Shown: positions 35,803 through 50,475 of the stretch, one piece after another | Layout of the letters: each line of letters starts with the position of its first letter | Position numbering within the stretch: the stretch's first letter is position 1 | NCBI GenBank assembly: GCA_029718625.1 | Contig: CM056389.1 | Location: forward strand, 13,515,197-13,579,196 | DNA length: 64,000 nucleotides | Direction: 5' to 3' | Source of the DNA: Synaphobranchus kaupii | Lineage: Eukaryota > Chordata > Actinopteri > Anguilliformes > Synaphobranchidae | Program-made: the position numbers and the translations under genes | Notes under the pieces: generated by a model | Databases searched by the model: none | Told to the model about the DNA's origin: nothing | The model's input: only the letters and a program-made list of their open reading frames with translations

Positions 35803-36538
35803 GTCTTTCTGTATGTATTTTCAAGGTGACATTGTAAAATATAATTCAACAATAACCACACCCAGTGTACTCTTGGTAACCCTTGATTTGGAGCTCTCCA
35901 CAGCTGCATCCATATCATTTGTATGAGACTGACTTGCTTTACCAGTTCAGTTGGGACCAAGCTATTAAAAAAAAAAAAAAAGGTTTTTAATGCAGAAAAG
36001 AATGTGAAAGAACTGGTTATTGATCTCTTATCTAAGTACCATGCTCTGCGTGGGTCCCCTGACAGCTCAATAAAGATTAGATGAAGTGATAGTAGTCACA
36101 TACACAGAACACTCATTCATTTGTGTTCTTTCTCTTTTAACAGTTCAAATGTACTTAGATGAGTATTCTCTCTAACTCTGTCTCTAATCTCATGCAAGTT
36201 TGCTCATGCTTAAACAAAAATAAATGCACTTTGACTACTGTATACAGTGCTCACCTGAATCATTGGCAACCTCAATTAATATGAGAAAGAAGTACAGAAT
36301 TAAAATCAGTTTATTGTTCATAAATAGAAAAATGAGAAAATTATACATTTTTATTTTTGGAGATATGTGTGACAATTATTGGCAACCCCGTATTTAGTAC
36401 TTTGTGCACCCTCCCTTTGCCAAGATAACAGGACTGAGAGTCTTCTCCTATAATGTTTTATGAGGTTGGAGAACACATAACAAGGGATTTGACCATTCCT
36501 CCATACAGAATCTCTCCAGAGTCCTTGGTCCTTGCTTA

Positions 36539-36866
36539 CGGGCTGCATTCGAATCCAATTTAACACGCTCCCTTCCCTTGCTGTCTTCCTTCGAGGGAGC
36601 TATCTTGAAACTTAAAAGGTGCTCTGCAAGGGAGGATTGACGAGAAAAACAAAAACGGAACCGAACTGCCCTCGCAACATTTCGGAAGTGCAACACCATA
36701 GAGTTGAAATGTGACCGCCACTTAGTTCTGTCGTGACCGCCCACTTTTTCCATGTGGAGCATTGCATTTTATACCCTTGGTGGAAGAGAGGATAAACGAG
36801 GGAGCGAGGGAATATAATTACTCCCTCCCCTTTCTTAAATTGGATCCGAATCACACTTGGTGTGGC
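36539..36866. mobile_element. Inverted, truncated second copy of the 35354-35802 element
   Basis: It starts 'gggctgcattcgaatccaat' and runs as the reverse complement of 35445-35802, including the shared 'cccttccctt' and 'cctcgcaacat' segments. The pair forms a large inverted repeat separated by about 740 bp. Confidence 0.75.
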
Positions 36867-37419
36867 TAAAGTAAAAAAAGAATGGCAAGTTAAAGTAATT
36901 GCAATTTATTGTATAGCATGTTGTCCAGTAATGACAGCATGCTATGGTGCAAAATGAGTGTGGTGAGATGGCTATACGCAAATGGCCCGCAGGAAGTCGT
37001 ATTGATGAGTCTCCCAGAACCATTCCACCGTTCTCCCTATATACCCAAAGATCAAAGTAAAACCCTGAATCATCAAAGACTTGCAATCACAACAAAACTG
37101 CAGTAACAACAATAACCCCTGCTTGTGCCATCTGTATGTTTATCGCACCACATTAACCATTTGTGGCACAGCTGACCTTTTGTATAGTGTTCCAAGATCT
37201 TTATTCAGCGCCCACTGTACCACAACACCTATGACACCACCTTGTTCCCCATGATATAGGCTTTGCAACAAAAACAAACACAAATACATTGTATATGGAC
37301 AACCGAAGATTACATAATGCTGTTTCAACTTCAGTAGTTCTGTGAACGCAGCGCAGGCAAAGTGGAATAGTTGCAACTGTGCTCTTGGGAAATAGCGTTG
37401 TTCCTTCATCAGACCTTGC
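36867..37419. other. Spacer, nothing recognised
   Basis: Non-coding, no domain or clear repeat. Then the flank shared with copy 3 begins. Confidence 0.4.
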
Positions 37420-38399
37420 GGAATTTCCTGCCAGGACTGTAAATGGTCGGTTCACCTTTGGTTGGTAGTCAGGATAAGGGATACACCTCTGAGAACAACC
37501 TTACATAAGTACAACATTCCTTTCCCAACAATGTACATACACCTCCCTCCAAGACCAAGAGGTAGTCTAGGGCGATACGGTTTTGCAGGGTGAAGGTCCG
37601 AGATATAATTTTTCTTTTACATCTCTTCTAGACAAGTTCCTCTTGCAAAGGTTCATAACAGGATGTTTGCTATCATGCCTAGTTCCTGTTAGTTCTGCAA
37701 TTCAGCTTTGTTATGTAAGGGACATCATGAATGAACACACACTCTTTTTTTGACAGTGATCTTTCTGTTGATTGACCAGTTAATTGAAAGGTGGGATTAA
37801 TGCACATTCAGTATGAGTTTTGCATGTTGTTGATTTGTTGATTTTCTCTCTCTCTGTCTTTTTCCGTATAGGGAAGTGGTATTGGTCACTGTTTTTTAGC
37901 GAGGAGATTATATGACCTTTAGCATTCTGTAAACACTGCCTCAGCTGATCTACCCTTTGCATTTTGTACAGTATATCCATACATTATGATTGTCATGCAC
38001 TTTGGACTCATTGAGAGTAATCAAATGTAATGTGTTGACAATTACATCAACTGTGAAGTGTACTTTGTACTTTGTGTATGTCTACCCCTCTATAAATGAG
38101 GACTGAGAACCTGCGGTGTAGCCGTACTACATTAATATGCAACTAGTTGCAGATGTCAAGTAACCAATGCTGATTAAGATTGATGATGCTATTGGCAAAA
38201 ACTTAACCAATCATTGTTAGGGGGCCGGGTGACCCACGTTACCAGAGACCTATGTAAACCCTGTTCGCATTGGAACTGCTGTTTCTTTCAGAGTTACCTC
38301 CCAACATAGAGGGATACTTTTGCAGAAGCAAGTCGTTTAGTCATTAGTACTGATTTGAATTATCCTTTTTCTCAGAAGAGGGTTTCTTCAACTTGCACT
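37420..38399 (+). repeat. Upstream flank of SelW gene 4, duplicate of the copy 3 flank
   Basis: Co-linear with about 23461-25145 but shorter. Copy 3 has extra sequence between the two shared parts. The last 100 bases are the presumed 5'UTR, including 'agcaagtcgttta', which is seen in copies 3 and 4 and nearly in 1 and 2. Confidence 0.7.
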
Positions 38400-41300
38400 A
38401 TGGTCGTATGAGTGAAGGTCATCTACTGGTCGTGAGTGTCAAGCTATTTTTAGCATTGTGCATTTCATTAGCGAATTTACACCTACTTGGCAGTCCTAGC
38501 TGACGTTATTGCTATTAAACTGTAACTTAGGTACCGATCGTAGTCTATCCAGCATTTACGCTTGCTGTTCTGTTTGGACCAGTAACCAGGTTAACAAGAT
38601 TGTCTCAGGGGAATAACTAAAAATATATATACAGTATATATACATATAAAATAAATAAATAAACATTTGTTACAAATGTAATTTTTGTTTTGAATTACTT
38701 TTTTAACAATATTATTAACACACTTCATTTAGACTGAATCTTCTTTTCATAGCTAAAGCCCATATTGATATGAGCATTTAAGTCAAATGGTTCTTGGTTA
38801 CCATTAGATTAACTATTAATTAGCTAAAGTTAGTCAGCCAATTATAACCTTGATAGCTTAGTAGGGCTTTTTCAGTCCTGAAAAGGCTAGGTGCTTTACC
38901 CCACCTGGGAATCGAATCTACAACCTTTGTTTTGTAAGCACAGAGCCTCATTATGATCAGAAACAGTGATTGAAATATTTGCCAGCGTGAAGCTACGTTA
39001 TGTTTGTTTAAATAAAACAGAAAAGTTGATGCAGAAATGGTTAAATGCAAAATCTGGCTAACAATAGCAATCTTTAGCAGTTGTGCATACTTACCTTTTC
39101 AGGTCAGAACTCAGATTGCATTTTGGTCTGAAATAGCAGAATTGGTGTTTGTTGTGACTTATTGGACAAATTATTTTCTTTTATTTCTTTCACCATGCAC
39201 TGACAATTTTGCCTTTCTCTTTCCAGTGGTGGATGAGGGTACTTGATCAAGGCAAGTAGCTTTATATTTTTATTATGTTCACTGTATTAATGAAGATTAA
39301 TGAAGCATTTGATTATCAGATTTGTAAAACCACCAACTGATTTAGCCAATCATTGTCTTCTCTCAGGTCACCAATCTGCGTGATGTCCTTGAAAGCAAGT
39401 TCCCAGATGAACTAGACTTTGTAAGTTGTGGTATTTAATACTATAATTTAAATGGTAGCAGCAGAAAATGTTACAAGATATTGTGCCATGTATGAATCAC
39501 AATTGACTATTCAAAACAGTTCTTAACTAGCCATTAAACGATGCTGTAACGAACCTTTAAAGGGGAATTCCACCCAAAAATGATGTTTGGTTTGTAGAAA
39601 AGTAGCTCTCCTCCTGATTAAAATGAGCTCTCAGCCAACTTTCTACCTGTAGTGAGAGCAGAGATATAGCCCCAAACTACTGCACATGTACCACATACTT
39701 GCATTACATTACATTACATTTATTTGGCAGATGCTTTTATCCAAAGCGACGTACTTGCCTTATAATGAACTACAACAGCCACGACGCTTAGTTAAGACAA
39801 CAGGTTGCCACGCCCACTGAATAACATTACAGAAGCGGAGGCCATGGGGCAGGGCAAGTGGGAATTTTACTGCTAGTGTAGTGCCTGCCTGTCTACAGAG
39901 TTTAGAGACTCAAGAGATTAGAGAGGCCACGTAACTCGCTGGCACGTTAGCCACTAATGTAACCGTTATACTGAGAAAATACCACCATCTTTAGCTCAGT
40001 CTCCAGAAAAATGGGGGAAATACGGCCCTTCATTTATCTACGTTTGGTATTGTGAAAACATTAGCCAGCCTAGCCAGAAGTCTGTAACAGGCTACACACC
40101 CCCGGTTCCATGACGGAAAATCAACCCCGACCTCGTTTTTCAGAATGAAATGCTTTTGTATCGACCGACATGCCGATACAGAATATTAAACATATACAAT
40201 GAAAAGTTACAACATCATTGTTGTAGGCTACTTGTTAGCTATTTTAGCTATGTTTGCTAATGCACTAGCCCAGAAAAAATACATTGCTTCTGTAATCGAA
40301 TGCTTAGAGTGAAACCGTTCAATTATGGTCAGCTAGCTAATGTTAGTCTAGTTAATGGTCATGGATCATAATGTAACGTTAGTTGACATGGTTCCTAACG
40401 GGGTGATTCAATAAGGCAGAGGAAGATGTAGGCTACAGGGAATCAGGGAATACCGGAGGAGCTCCAATCTGCAACTGAGAGCACTCGAGTCCTGTTTGGT
40501 TTAGTTTGCCAAAACATCTTTAGGAAATAACGTAGCCTATCAATGTAATTTTCTGACATTATAATAAAATAGCAATGATATCTAGCTTCAGCACTGTCCC
40601 TATTCAGAACAGTGAGATGCAGGCAGCAATTCTTTCCTCGCTGGCTCCGCCTACTTGCTATGTAATTTACACGCACACTTGAAAACACTGTAGTCTTTCA
40701 AAAACTAGGAAATGGTAGAAGTATACGCTATTTCTTTATATTCAAATAACAGATTTTTTTTTGGCCAGCCACAAAGAAAGACTTAATTAGTTGCGTCTGT
40801 TCAATAAGGTTAATGTTGTTTTTAGGTGGAATTGCCCTTTAAGCGAACAAGTTCTTAGCACATTTGTCTGGGGAAATAACCTTATCTGTGGTGTTTTGAC
40901 TGCTGGGCTTTCACATGCATCCTCCTGGTTTACACTTTCTCTCTCTGCAGGTTAGTGCAAAAACATCCATTTCAGGGAGCTTTGAGGTAAAGGTGAAAGG
41001 CAAGCTGGTTCACTCCAAGAAGGTGAGGATTGTATTGCCAGAAATGTTGCCTTTATCACATGTTCACAACATTAATCAGTTTTGCCAGCAGGTAGTGTGT
41101 AGACTGCAACTGAATAACATCTTCTTCAAGAGGCATTAATCTATGTAATGATGATGGGGGGAAAAATAATGGAATTTAAGTTAATCCTCACCTAATATAT
41201 GTGTAGAGGAAAATTGATATAACTTATTATGGTCATATACTTATTTTGACACTCTCCATGCCTTACTTGTGATTTTATTTATTTTTGTCCCCGTGGGCTT

Positions 41301-41641
41301 TTAAATGTGTCCATGCATGACAGCAGACTTGACTTTACATAATCCCACATAATTAAATTAAAGGGGAACAGATCCCATTTCCGTGTCAAATAATGCAAGA
41401 CATCAGCTCATAAAAAGCTCACGTTTAATGTCTCTACAATCTATTTCATCATCCACTGCTATATCCTTCTGTCATCAGATCCAGGCATTTATAGCAGGGA
41501 GGCACTGTTGTGGAGACTAATGCATGTGTGTGCGTATGTGTGTGTGTGTGCATTTATGTTTAGACCGGAAATGGCTTTGTGGACAGCGAAGATAAGATGG
41601 GCGTGATTGTGAGAGCCATAGAGCAGGCCCGTAAGAACTGA
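38400..41641 (+). CDS. selenow: Selenoprotein W-like, tandem copy 4 (first exon disrupted)
   Basis: Exons 38400-38428, 39227-39251, 39367-39420, 40951-41022 and 41564-41641 (TGA 41639-41641). Sec TGA 39234-39236 lies in CGGU-GYLIK. The exon-2 donor is GC (AAG|GCAAGT). As in copy 3, codon 4 is TGA (38409-38411) and the exon-1 donor is GTCGTG after loss of GTAG, so these lesions predate the 3/4 split. The conserved GSFEVKVKGKLVHSKK and GFVDSEDKMGVIVRAIEQA are intact. Intron 3 holds a piggyBac-like element. The SECIS shows changes that keep pairing. Function is uncertain: the four downstream exons are open, but the normal start exon cannot be read without recoding TGA at codon 4. Confidence 0.65.
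39561..40839. mobile_element. piggyBac-like non-autonomous element in copy 4 intron 3
   Basis: Flanked by TTAA (39557-39560 and 40840-40843). The ends AGGGGAATTCCACC and GGTGGAATTGCCCT are inverted repeats with one mismatch, and pairing extends a few bases inward. Copies 1 and 3 keep the empty site 'aacctttaagcaaac'. The 1.28-kb interior has no transposase and includes a common fish repeat phrase 'tttggcagatgcttttatcc' (about 39723), whose relative also occurs at about 445. Confidence 0.85.
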
Positions 41642-41661
41642 GGGGGGCATTCGGCTTGGAG

Positions 41662-41820
41662 GTAAAAGGCTCTTTCTCTCGCGCTCTCTCTCCTGACATT
41701 TTCTCTTCGCTCAGTGTTATAGTCAGTGTAATAGCCATCTTTCCTTCTCACCTGTCAGTGTCCAACATTAGGGACAAAGGTATAAAGAGAATTGATTTGT
41801 GTCCTCTCTCTTTCTTACAG
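41662..41820 (+). other. 3'UTR intron of SelW copy 4
   Basis: Same donor and acceptor as the other copies, and nearly identical in sequence to copies 1 and 2. Confidence 0.58.
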
Positions 41821-41843
41821 TCCGGTCTCTCAGTATTGTCCCT

Positions 41844-41929
41844 CTCTCCGGTGTGGCGGTTGATGATGGTGGTGCCTGAAGTGTCTGTGACATGGGTACA
41901 ACTTGATAGTACCCGCTACGCCTGGGAGA
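41844..41929 (+). promoter_or_regulatory. SECIS element (form 2) of SelW copy 4
   Basis: The quartet ATGA is at 41863-41866 and TGAT at 41904-41907. GCTC became GCCT on the left strand and GAG became GGG on the right, so the helix still closes by G-C and G-U pairs. The AA bulge and mini-stem are kept. Confidence 0.87.
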
Positions 41930-41949
41930 AACCACACAGAGTGGCCGCA

Positions 41950-42840
41950 CTCCTACAAGTTTAGACTGCATGGTCTCAGGGTGGTGGGAACTTAAAGGGA
42001 ACTAAGTAAAAAAAATAAAAAAATTTAGAGTAAAAATATGAAGGGTCTAAACTCGGAGGAACCCTTAGGAACAGATTAAACATTTGGCAAGGGAACTGTG
42101 GGCAACTCACCTTTTGACTGCTTGTTCCAAATTGACTTATTGCTAAAATCTTGATTCAGCCTCATCATTTTGCTCATTATTTTTCATTGGCCAAACCTCT
42201 GGGGGTAAATAATGTGAGTTTAAAAAAAACTGTATTGGGTCGTTTTGAAATGTTGCTTTCATCCCAGCTTTCCCTGTCCAAATAGTTTTTTCATTCAGAA
42301 TTTTTCAGTATTTTCTTCCTTCTTGGCATTACATTAAGTTTAGAGATATTCCTCACTTGGTGCAAACTAACGAAATGTTAAACATGCTAATATGCAAAAT
42401 GCTAAAATTCAAATAAACGGTTGATGCTCTATGTTGGGACCATTGTACGTTTTCATTTTTGTCTATAGTTTATAGACAGTATATTGTTGAAATAAAAAAT
42501 GAAAAACTAGAGAGCTATTAGGTTGTAACAAAGATTTACTGTAGCAGCTTGGCTACTCCAGTATCCTCACCCGTTTCAAGATATTGGTAAAACTAACATG
42601 TGCGTAAGAGCAACGTGTGAGTGTAGTAACTCAAAATCCATTTGGTGGCCCTGAATCTCGAAAACACTGCTGTAATAAGAATGTAATTAGCAACGAAACA
42701 TGAAGAATGGCCCCTCCCTACTGCTCAACAGTGTGTGAGCAAATGAAAACGGCAACCAGGGGACTCGTTTATAAATGCTGCGAATGCACAAATACGCCAC
42801 TTTCCCTGCGGATTTGGGATTTGACTTGATAATATATCGT
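41950..42840 (+). other. SelW copy 4 3' flank
   Basis: Alignable with copies 1-3. AATAAA is at 42412-42417 in the conserved 'attcaaataaacggttgatg' phrase. It ends at the LINE insertion near 42840. Confidence 0.6.
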
Positions 42841-42849
42841 CCTACCTCG

Positions 42850-44260
42850 CTATTCTATTCCTAAATTTCCTAAATTCTATTCCTACTTTCTAACCCTGTG
42901 TCTCGAAGAAAACAAAAAAGCGCCCTACTGACCTCCCAAAAGCCATCCCCCATCTGCAAAATCCCACCCAAATCCCATACCTGCCCCACCTCCCGCACTC
43001 TGTCACAAAGCTTCTTCCTTTCTGTAGCATACTTAGGGCATTGCAAAAGGACATGCTCAGTGTTTTCCCTTACGTGACACTCCTCACACATACTGTATCT
43101 GATGCGTGCTTTGCCATTAACCACAGTGTTGAGTGAAGTCCCGTATGGTCAAACCTCAGTCTGCTTATGACTACTTCTTCTCTTTTACATTTTCCTTTAA
43201 AAACTTTTACAGCGACCGATTTATGTACCCTATAATATGTCCTTCCTTTGCTCTCTAAGTCCCAGGTCTTCTGCCACAATTCCATTACTGCACATTTAAT
43301 TAGGGATTTTACATCGCCCCTCCCGAACAGAACCCTCAATATTTCATTTTCTCTTAATCCCAATGCCCTTTTAGCAATTTTGCCCACACACTCATTTCCA
43401 ACCACCCTCACATGAGCGATTATCCGACAAAATGCTGCAGCTGAACCTGAGCAGATCACAGCTCTAATAGGCTTTACTTCCTATATCCATTGTAAACCAA
43501 GCATGATAGCTATGAGTTCAGCTGAAAAAACTGACAGCTTATCTGTCAATCTCCTGCAAATACAAATATCAAACTCTGGAATAAATACACCTGCGCCCAC
43601 ATGTCCACTCCCAGGATCTTTAGACCCATCTGTATACAAGGACATCTGTAGACGTAGAAATTACACTCTGCATATCTATCAACTACACTTACAATGTTCA
43701 TCCCTTTATCAGACCACCCTTTGATCTTTGATCTTGTTCATATCAATATGGCATCTGGGAATAACCAAGGGGGGATGTTACCCAGCGAAAAGAACAGAGC
43801 AAAGTCTAACCCTTCCAATGAAAAATCCTCTGCTGTCTTATGTATGGTCCACCCAAACCCTTTACTTTGAAATCTTGTGCACTCCCAACAATTTAATAAA
43901 ACCATTGTGGCAGGGTTCGCTTTCCCACTTCCACGTAGTCTAGCCCAGTGTGCTGGAGAGTTTTGCACGGCGTAACTCAAATGGCAGCTCCTCAGATTCT
44001 ACCAACACAGCACTAGTTGGGGTGGTCTTAATGGCCCTCATCACAGCCTCAAGGCCCTGTTCCGTACCTTATCCAATTTTTGTAGTGAGGTATTGGCTGC
44101 TGCCCCATATACTATGCATCCATAATCGATAGCAGATCTCATTAATGCTCTGTATATATTTAGCAAAGATTGTCAGATCACCTGTTCACTCCATGACTTT
44201 CACCACACCTCACACTTTCCTACAAACTGATTAAACATGACCATATTGCCGACGCCTGTT
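42850..44260 (-). mobile_element. LINE fragment of the I/Nimb-like type with RNase H-side C-terminus
   Basis: On the minus strand, a piece reading IYRALMRSAIDYGCIVYGAAA (about 44093-44157) is the end of an RT domain. Downstream, about 43070-43460 reads as an RNase H/C-terminal region. About 42870-43124 carries a CxxC...H...C zinc-finger-like tail (MCEECHVRENTEHVLLQCPKY), the usual 3' end of I-clade LINEs. Frames are interrupted, so it is inactive. It separates the copy 4 3' flank from the fifth-copy remnant. Confidence 0.75.
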
Positions 44261-44875
44261 TGCACTGAAGAGGCCTAGAAACAAAAGGTTGAACTCTGAA
44301 GCTTACCATTCCTAACATTATCCTTTCTGGCACTTGGCAGCTAGCTAGATAAGTTAGCTTCATTTGGCGATAGACATATTATTATTATATTATATGCAAT
44401 TAATTAAACTACGAAAAACACATCACATTACGTTACTATAATTATATCACACAACGAATAATAGTGGTGTTTAAACATTACATTACCTGCAAATGTATAA
44501 TACAAGTTAGTTGCTTGTAAAACGGTTGCTGTAGCGATAACAACTGGCGCGTGCGCCCATAAATATGCGTGGAGCACTCTATTTGGGTGCCCGCTACGCT
44601 ACAGCGCCATCTGCTGGATACATAACACTACTGCAGGTAGACCGTAAGTATAAATATAGCTAGGAATAGATATAAACAGCTCACAGCATATAAAAGTTTT
44701 CATTGGGGGGGGGGGGGGGGGGGTTCTTTTTCCACGAAATTCAGTACATTTGCCACACATGCCATGTAGAAAAAACACCCCATTTTCACATTGTGCTTAT
44801 TGTATTATATTGCAACAATTACATAAAAAGAGGTTGCATAATTATGTATGTTAACTGATAATTATGTATTTTAAC
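44261..44875. other. Spacer with poly(G) run at 44705-44723
   Basis: AT-rich non-coding sequence. The G homopolymer is 19 nt. No gene is seen. Confidence 0.5.
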
Positions 44876-45420
44876 CCCTACAAGTTTACTGCATGGTCTC
44901 AGGGTGGTGGGGAACTAAAAGGGAACTAATAGCACATTTTAGTAAAAAAAAAGGGTCTAAAGAACCCTCAGGAATAGATTAAACATATGGCAAGGGAACT
45001 GTGGGCAACTCTAACCTTTTGACTGCTTGTTCAAAATAGACTTATTGCTAAAAGCCTCATCATTTTGCTCATTATGTTTCATTGGCCAAACCATTTCCGG
45101 GGTAAATATTCTGAGGTTAAAAAAAGCTTTATTGGGTTGTTTTGGAATGTTGATTTCATCCCAGCTTTCCCTTTCTGATTTTAATTTTCATTCTGAGTTT
45201 TACAGTAAAGTACAGTGCAGTAAAGCATAGTCTGTATATTTCTCAGTTGGAGCAACTCTATTAAATGTTAAACATGCTAACATGCAACATGTTAAAATTC
45301 AAATAACCGGTTGATGCCCCATGTTGGGATAGTTCTATGTTTTCATTTTTGTGTTTTTTTTTGTATAGTTAAAGTAAAATTGCTGAAGTAAAAAAAAAAC
45401 TAGAGAGGTTGTAAGAAACA
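44876..45420 (+). pseudogene. Remnant of a fifth SelW unit: 3' flank only
   Basis: It starts 'ccctacaagtttactgcatggtctcaggg', which corresponds to the position just after the SECIS in copies 1-4, and continues co-linearly through 'caagggaactgtgggcaact', 'catttccggggtaaat' and 'attcaaataaccggttgatg' (AATAAA altered to AATAAC) to about 45420. No coding exon or SECIS core remains upstream. Confidence 0.8.
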
Positions 45421-45511
45421 TAGATTGAAACAAAGATGTATCATCACCTGATTCAAGCTATTGATAAAACTAACATAAGAGCAATGTGTTAATGAAGGAG
45501 AATGGCCGTGC

Positions 45512-45689
45512 AGCCAAAGACCCTATAGAGGCCATCTCACAGCCAAAGACCCTATAGAGGCCATCTCACAGCCAAAGACCCTATAGAGGCCATCTCACAG
45601 CCAAAGACCCTATAGAGGCCATCTCACAGCCAAAGACCCTATAGAGGCCATCTCACAGCCAAAGACGCCCTGGAGTGGCCATCTCCCGT
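45512..45689. repeat. 29-bp tandem repeat, 5 perfect plus 1 degenerate copy
   Basis: Unit start positions are 45512, 45541, 45570, 45599, 45628 and 45657. The unit contains AGCCAAAGACCCTATAGAGG, and the last copy differs at several bases. It lies at the distal edge of the SelW array. Confidence 0.92.
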
Positions 45690-46639
45690 ACAAGCCCTAT
45701 AAATTAAGTGTCTTATTCTGACTGACTGACCACCTGACCTGACTTGACACCCCTGGCTACACTGTGGGAAAAAGGTATGCCAGTATCTACATAGAAGAAC
45801 AGCCTGGGAGAGTGTTTACATGGTCTTCCCAGCAAACGTGGGTTGGTTAAACAAACCAACAGGAACGTAACATGAAAATATATGTGCTTGGCCTTCGAGT
45901 CTGAAGTTTCAATGGTCAAGTCGCACTCAGGCACACACATTTAGGGAAACTGATTAAAATCCCCAGCTTGTGGTCAGGACGAGGGTAGAATTTTTCAGGC
46001 ACCGTTTCTGGAAGTAGCTAAGGAGGAGGACTGCTGTGTACATTTCATTATGAAGGGGATAAATTCTGTTAATTTTATTTGAATAAGGATAGCAATAATG
46101 GATTGCACTGTATATAGTGCCTTTCATCTTAAATAACTTTTTGCTGATGTGCATTTAAACCAAATAAACATGACAATCAGGGAGGGAAATTGAAAGAGGA
46201 GTAGCAATTAGCTACCCAACTGCTATAAACACTGTTAATTATTACAAATATCTATGAATTTGTCACACAATATATTAAATTGTGTGTTTTAATGAGGAGC
46301 TGTAATTGTTTTTATTTCATAACACCACATCTTAGGAAATTTGCAGATTTTCAATAGACCCCTATGTGGCCAAATGATCGAGGGAAGGAGGTGTCAAGTC
46401 AACACAGTACACTCAGCGATGATAGGCTGCAGGTATTCTTTAACAATCATAGAGCATATTGAGTTGTATGATATGCCAGTCGCAGTCGGATCTGATTCGT
46501 CAGGCGTACAGTTAGCCAATAGAACTTGAACGCACACTATGCGAAGAGAAAAACAACTCCATGCTCCACACATTGCTATTCATTTTACTATACCTGCCGT
46601 AAACAGAACGGCCGGTGTCGTACATTTTGCCGAATCACC
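45690..46639. promoter_or_regulatory. Intergenic region and likely PSMD8 promoter
   Basis: No coding sequence. A CCAAT box (46516-46520) lies about 120 bases before the PSMD8 start. No TATA box is evident, as expected for a housekeeping gene. Confidence 0.4.
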
Positions 46640-49600
<2,961 letters not shown>

Positions 49601-49612
49601 TCTATACACACA

Positions 49613-49685
<73 letters not shown>

Positions 49686-50475
49686 GCCCAAACCCCTATG
49701 GGCAAAGATGGACTTTTGAATGAAGGCACGCTGGCAGACGTGTAGACCCTTGTGCAGAAATGTCCACAAATGCACTTCTAACAATGCTGATTGTTGCAAA
49801 CGTTTAGTTTTCCTTTCAGTCCAGTGCATTTGTGTCTGCTCGTGAATCTACCGGTCTTTCAATATGATTTTGTGTTTGTGCACATGGTTTAAAAAATTTA
49901 AAAAAAAGTCCCGTATAAGAAACCCTTATTCTGTCCAGAGATGCTAGTTAGGAAAACTGTTGGAGGTCTGCTTACTTTAAGGAAGGAATCTGTGTGAAAC
50001 AAGTCGGGTTAGCTTTTAATACATCGAACTAAGACCCATCACAATAAAGCAATATGTGATTTTGATATGAAAGGGAGTTGGCCAAATTAATTTGCTTAAA
50101 ATGAACGCTAAAGTCTGTAGTCTGATTCTGATTGGCTGCAGGTGCAGTCCAAATAAGTTGAATGATGATGTCATCAGGGCCATTTGTTCTTCACATTGTA
50201 ATTTTGATACAGTGTAGCCAGTTTGAAGCCAACTATGATGTATGTAATTCCATTTTGTTATGAGAAGTGTGCTGTTCACATAATGGCTCCCTCCCAGCCC
50301 CTTGCTTTGTATCTGAGCAACAGTAAATCGCTCTGTTTCGATGGTTTTCTATTTTCACCTTCTACCTAGGCAGTTCTCCCATTGGTTGGGTAATAAAATG
50401 TTTATTTCTACGATTGTCACACAACTGTATTATAATACAAAATAAACCTTTTTTTCCCTCTTGTACAATAAACTA
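49601..50475 (+). other. PSMD8 3'UTR with poly(A) signals
   Basis: AATAAA occurs at 50392-50397, 50441-50446 and 50467-50472. No other feature is seen besides the CA run. Confidence 0.6.
49605..49683. repeat. (CA)n microsatellite in PSMD8 3'UTR
   Basis: A CA run starts five bases after the stop codon, so it would be transcribed at the head of the 3'UTR. Confidence 0.95.

Noticed and set aside
43070..43459. Possible novel 129-residue gene on the minus strand
   Set aside because: It is part of a LINE C-terminal region, followed by the typical CxxC...H...C tail in the next frame, with RT remnants upstream.
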